64,000 bases of DNA, taken from CAVZCK01 sp963773735. Lineage in GTDB: Bacteria > Pseudomonadota > Alphaproteobacteria > Rhizobiales > Rhodomicrobiaceae. Below are positions 63,448 through 64,000 of this stretch, in pieces. Under the pieces are notes generated by a model. It did not search any database. It saw nothing but the letters and a program-made list of their open reading frames with translations, and had not been told where the DNA came from. The stretch covers positions 558,001 through 622,000 of the forward strand of contig CAVZCK010000021.1 in NCBI GenBank assembly GCA_963773735.1, read 5' to 3'. Made by a program: the position numbers and the translations under genes. Within the stretch, counting starts at the first letter, position 1. Every line of letters starts with the position of its first letter.

Positions 63448-63712
63448 GTAATCCCCCTTTTTCGGGCCAGGGTCAGCACGTTCTGTGCTGGGCAAGGCAG
63501 TCCGCAACCTATGAGTGAATCAACCGGTCAAGTCGTATCATTGGTTGCGCTTGGAGCAAGCCGAAAACGATCTCGGCCATCACAATTCGGATCGGCTGTT
63601 GCCGCGATACAACTCAAGATTGCAGGTGGTCGAGCTGGCGTCGCCGCCTTCACGCTGCGACCAACCAACGGGAAAAAGGGGTATCGCAGGCGTCCCGCTC
63701 CGCGCGAAAGGC

Positions 63713-64000
63713 TTAGCGATCGATCTCGCCGAACACGATATCGAGTGAGCCGAGGATCGCCGAGACGTCGGCGAGCATGTGGCCGCGATTCATGAAATCC
63801 ATTGCCTGGAGATGAGGATAGCTTGGCGCGCGAATCTTGCAGCGATAGGGCTTATTCGTGCCGTCCGCGACGAGATAGACGCCGAATTCGCCCTTAGGCG
63901 CCTCGACGCAGGCATAGACCTCGCCTTCGGGCACGTGGAAGCCCTCGGTGTAGAGCTTGAAGTGGTGAATGAGCGCCTCCATCGAGCGCTTCATCTCATC
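63713..64000 (-). CDS. nuoD: NADH-quinone oxidoreductase subunit D, C-terminal part
   Basis: The 49-kDa-type subunit that forms the quinone site with NuoB runs off the right edge. The last ~95 residues are present: MEALIHHFKLYTEGFHVPEGE, APKGEFGVYLVADGTNKPYRC, and GHMLADVSAILGSLDIVFGEIDR, the invariant C-terminus. Frame open to the edge. Upstream nuoABC are expected outside. The 265-bp space to the barrel gene (63448-63712) shows no gene. Confidence 0.96.
   Translation of the reverse strand, partial: DEMKRSMEALIHHFKLYTEGFHVPEGEVYACVEAPKGEFGVYLVADGTNKPYRCKIRAPSYPHLQAMDFMNRGHMLADVSAILGSLDIVFGEIDR

Noticed and set aside
63448..63795. Plus-strand frame between the barrel gene and nuoD
   Set aside because: It runs into the nuoD coding region antisense, has no ribosome-binding site and an R-rich composition.

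Overview
The window comes from a GC-rich alphaproteobacterium, most likely a member of the Hyphomicrobiales (Rhizobiales); a Beijerinckiaceae/Methylocystaceae-type methylotroph or autotroph would fit, but the family is inference. The reasons are red-type (form IC) RuBisCO with CbbX, a Shemin-type 5-aminolevulinate synthase, a DinB polymerase with an N-terminal zinc ribbon, DUF3422 and DUF1467 proteins, and the nuo-birA-rnj-mce-DUF1467 gene order common in that order. No transposase, phage gene, rRNA gene or CRISPR array is visible.

Layout. 1-3256: end of a 2-hydroxyacid dehydrogenase gene, an Ldh-family dehydrogenase (together resembling the SlcC/ComC sulfolactate pair), an MFS transporter and an ArsR remnant. 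3344-11093: a compact Calvin-cycle operon on the minus strand (cbbF, cbbP, cbbL, cbbS, cbbX, cbbY, phosphoglycolate phosphatase) with a divergent cbbR. 11094-12124: an AT-rich membrane-protein gene framed by two diverged copies of the cbbR 3' end. 12125-26161: a formate dehydrogenase island with mobB, fdhD, a methyltransferase, fdoG (with an in-frame UGA and a SECIS hairpin), fdoH, fdoI, fdhE, selA, a Sel1-repeat protein, selB and tRNA-Sec, then two unknown genes. Of the factors for Sec synthesis and insertion, selD is not in the window. 26171-31225: a two-component system, a Spy-like protein, an MpaB-family oxygenase and small proteins. 31256-38603: amidase, dinB, an SDR dehydrogenase, cytochrome c, hemA and DUF3422. 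38604-44089: a DSF-type quorum-sensing locus (rpfC-like hybrid kinase, a REC-PAS kinase and a divergent rpfF). 44140-64000: the complex I operon on the minus strand, nuoD to nuoN, then birA, rnj, mce and DUF1467. It is interrupted between nuoD and nuoE by two outer-membrane barrel genes and a SRPBCC gene, and between nuoF and nuoG by three small genes and a duplicated upstream region.

Working together, formate oxidation by FDH-N feeds electrons to the quinone pool, complex I handles NADH, and the cbb operon fixes the CO2 released, which is a formatotrophic or autotrophic logic (inference).

Two cautions. About 20 genes carry one-base frameshifts, including genes that must work (cbbX, nuoG, nuoI, nuoL, birA). 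By my reading roughly 29 are insertions and 5 deletions, which looks like unpolished long-read error rather than decay; coordinates given for such genes span the whole reconstructed gene. Also, several intergenic gaps are built almost wholly of palindromic repeats, one family of which (ends CTAGTGTCC / GGACACTAG) occurs three times.
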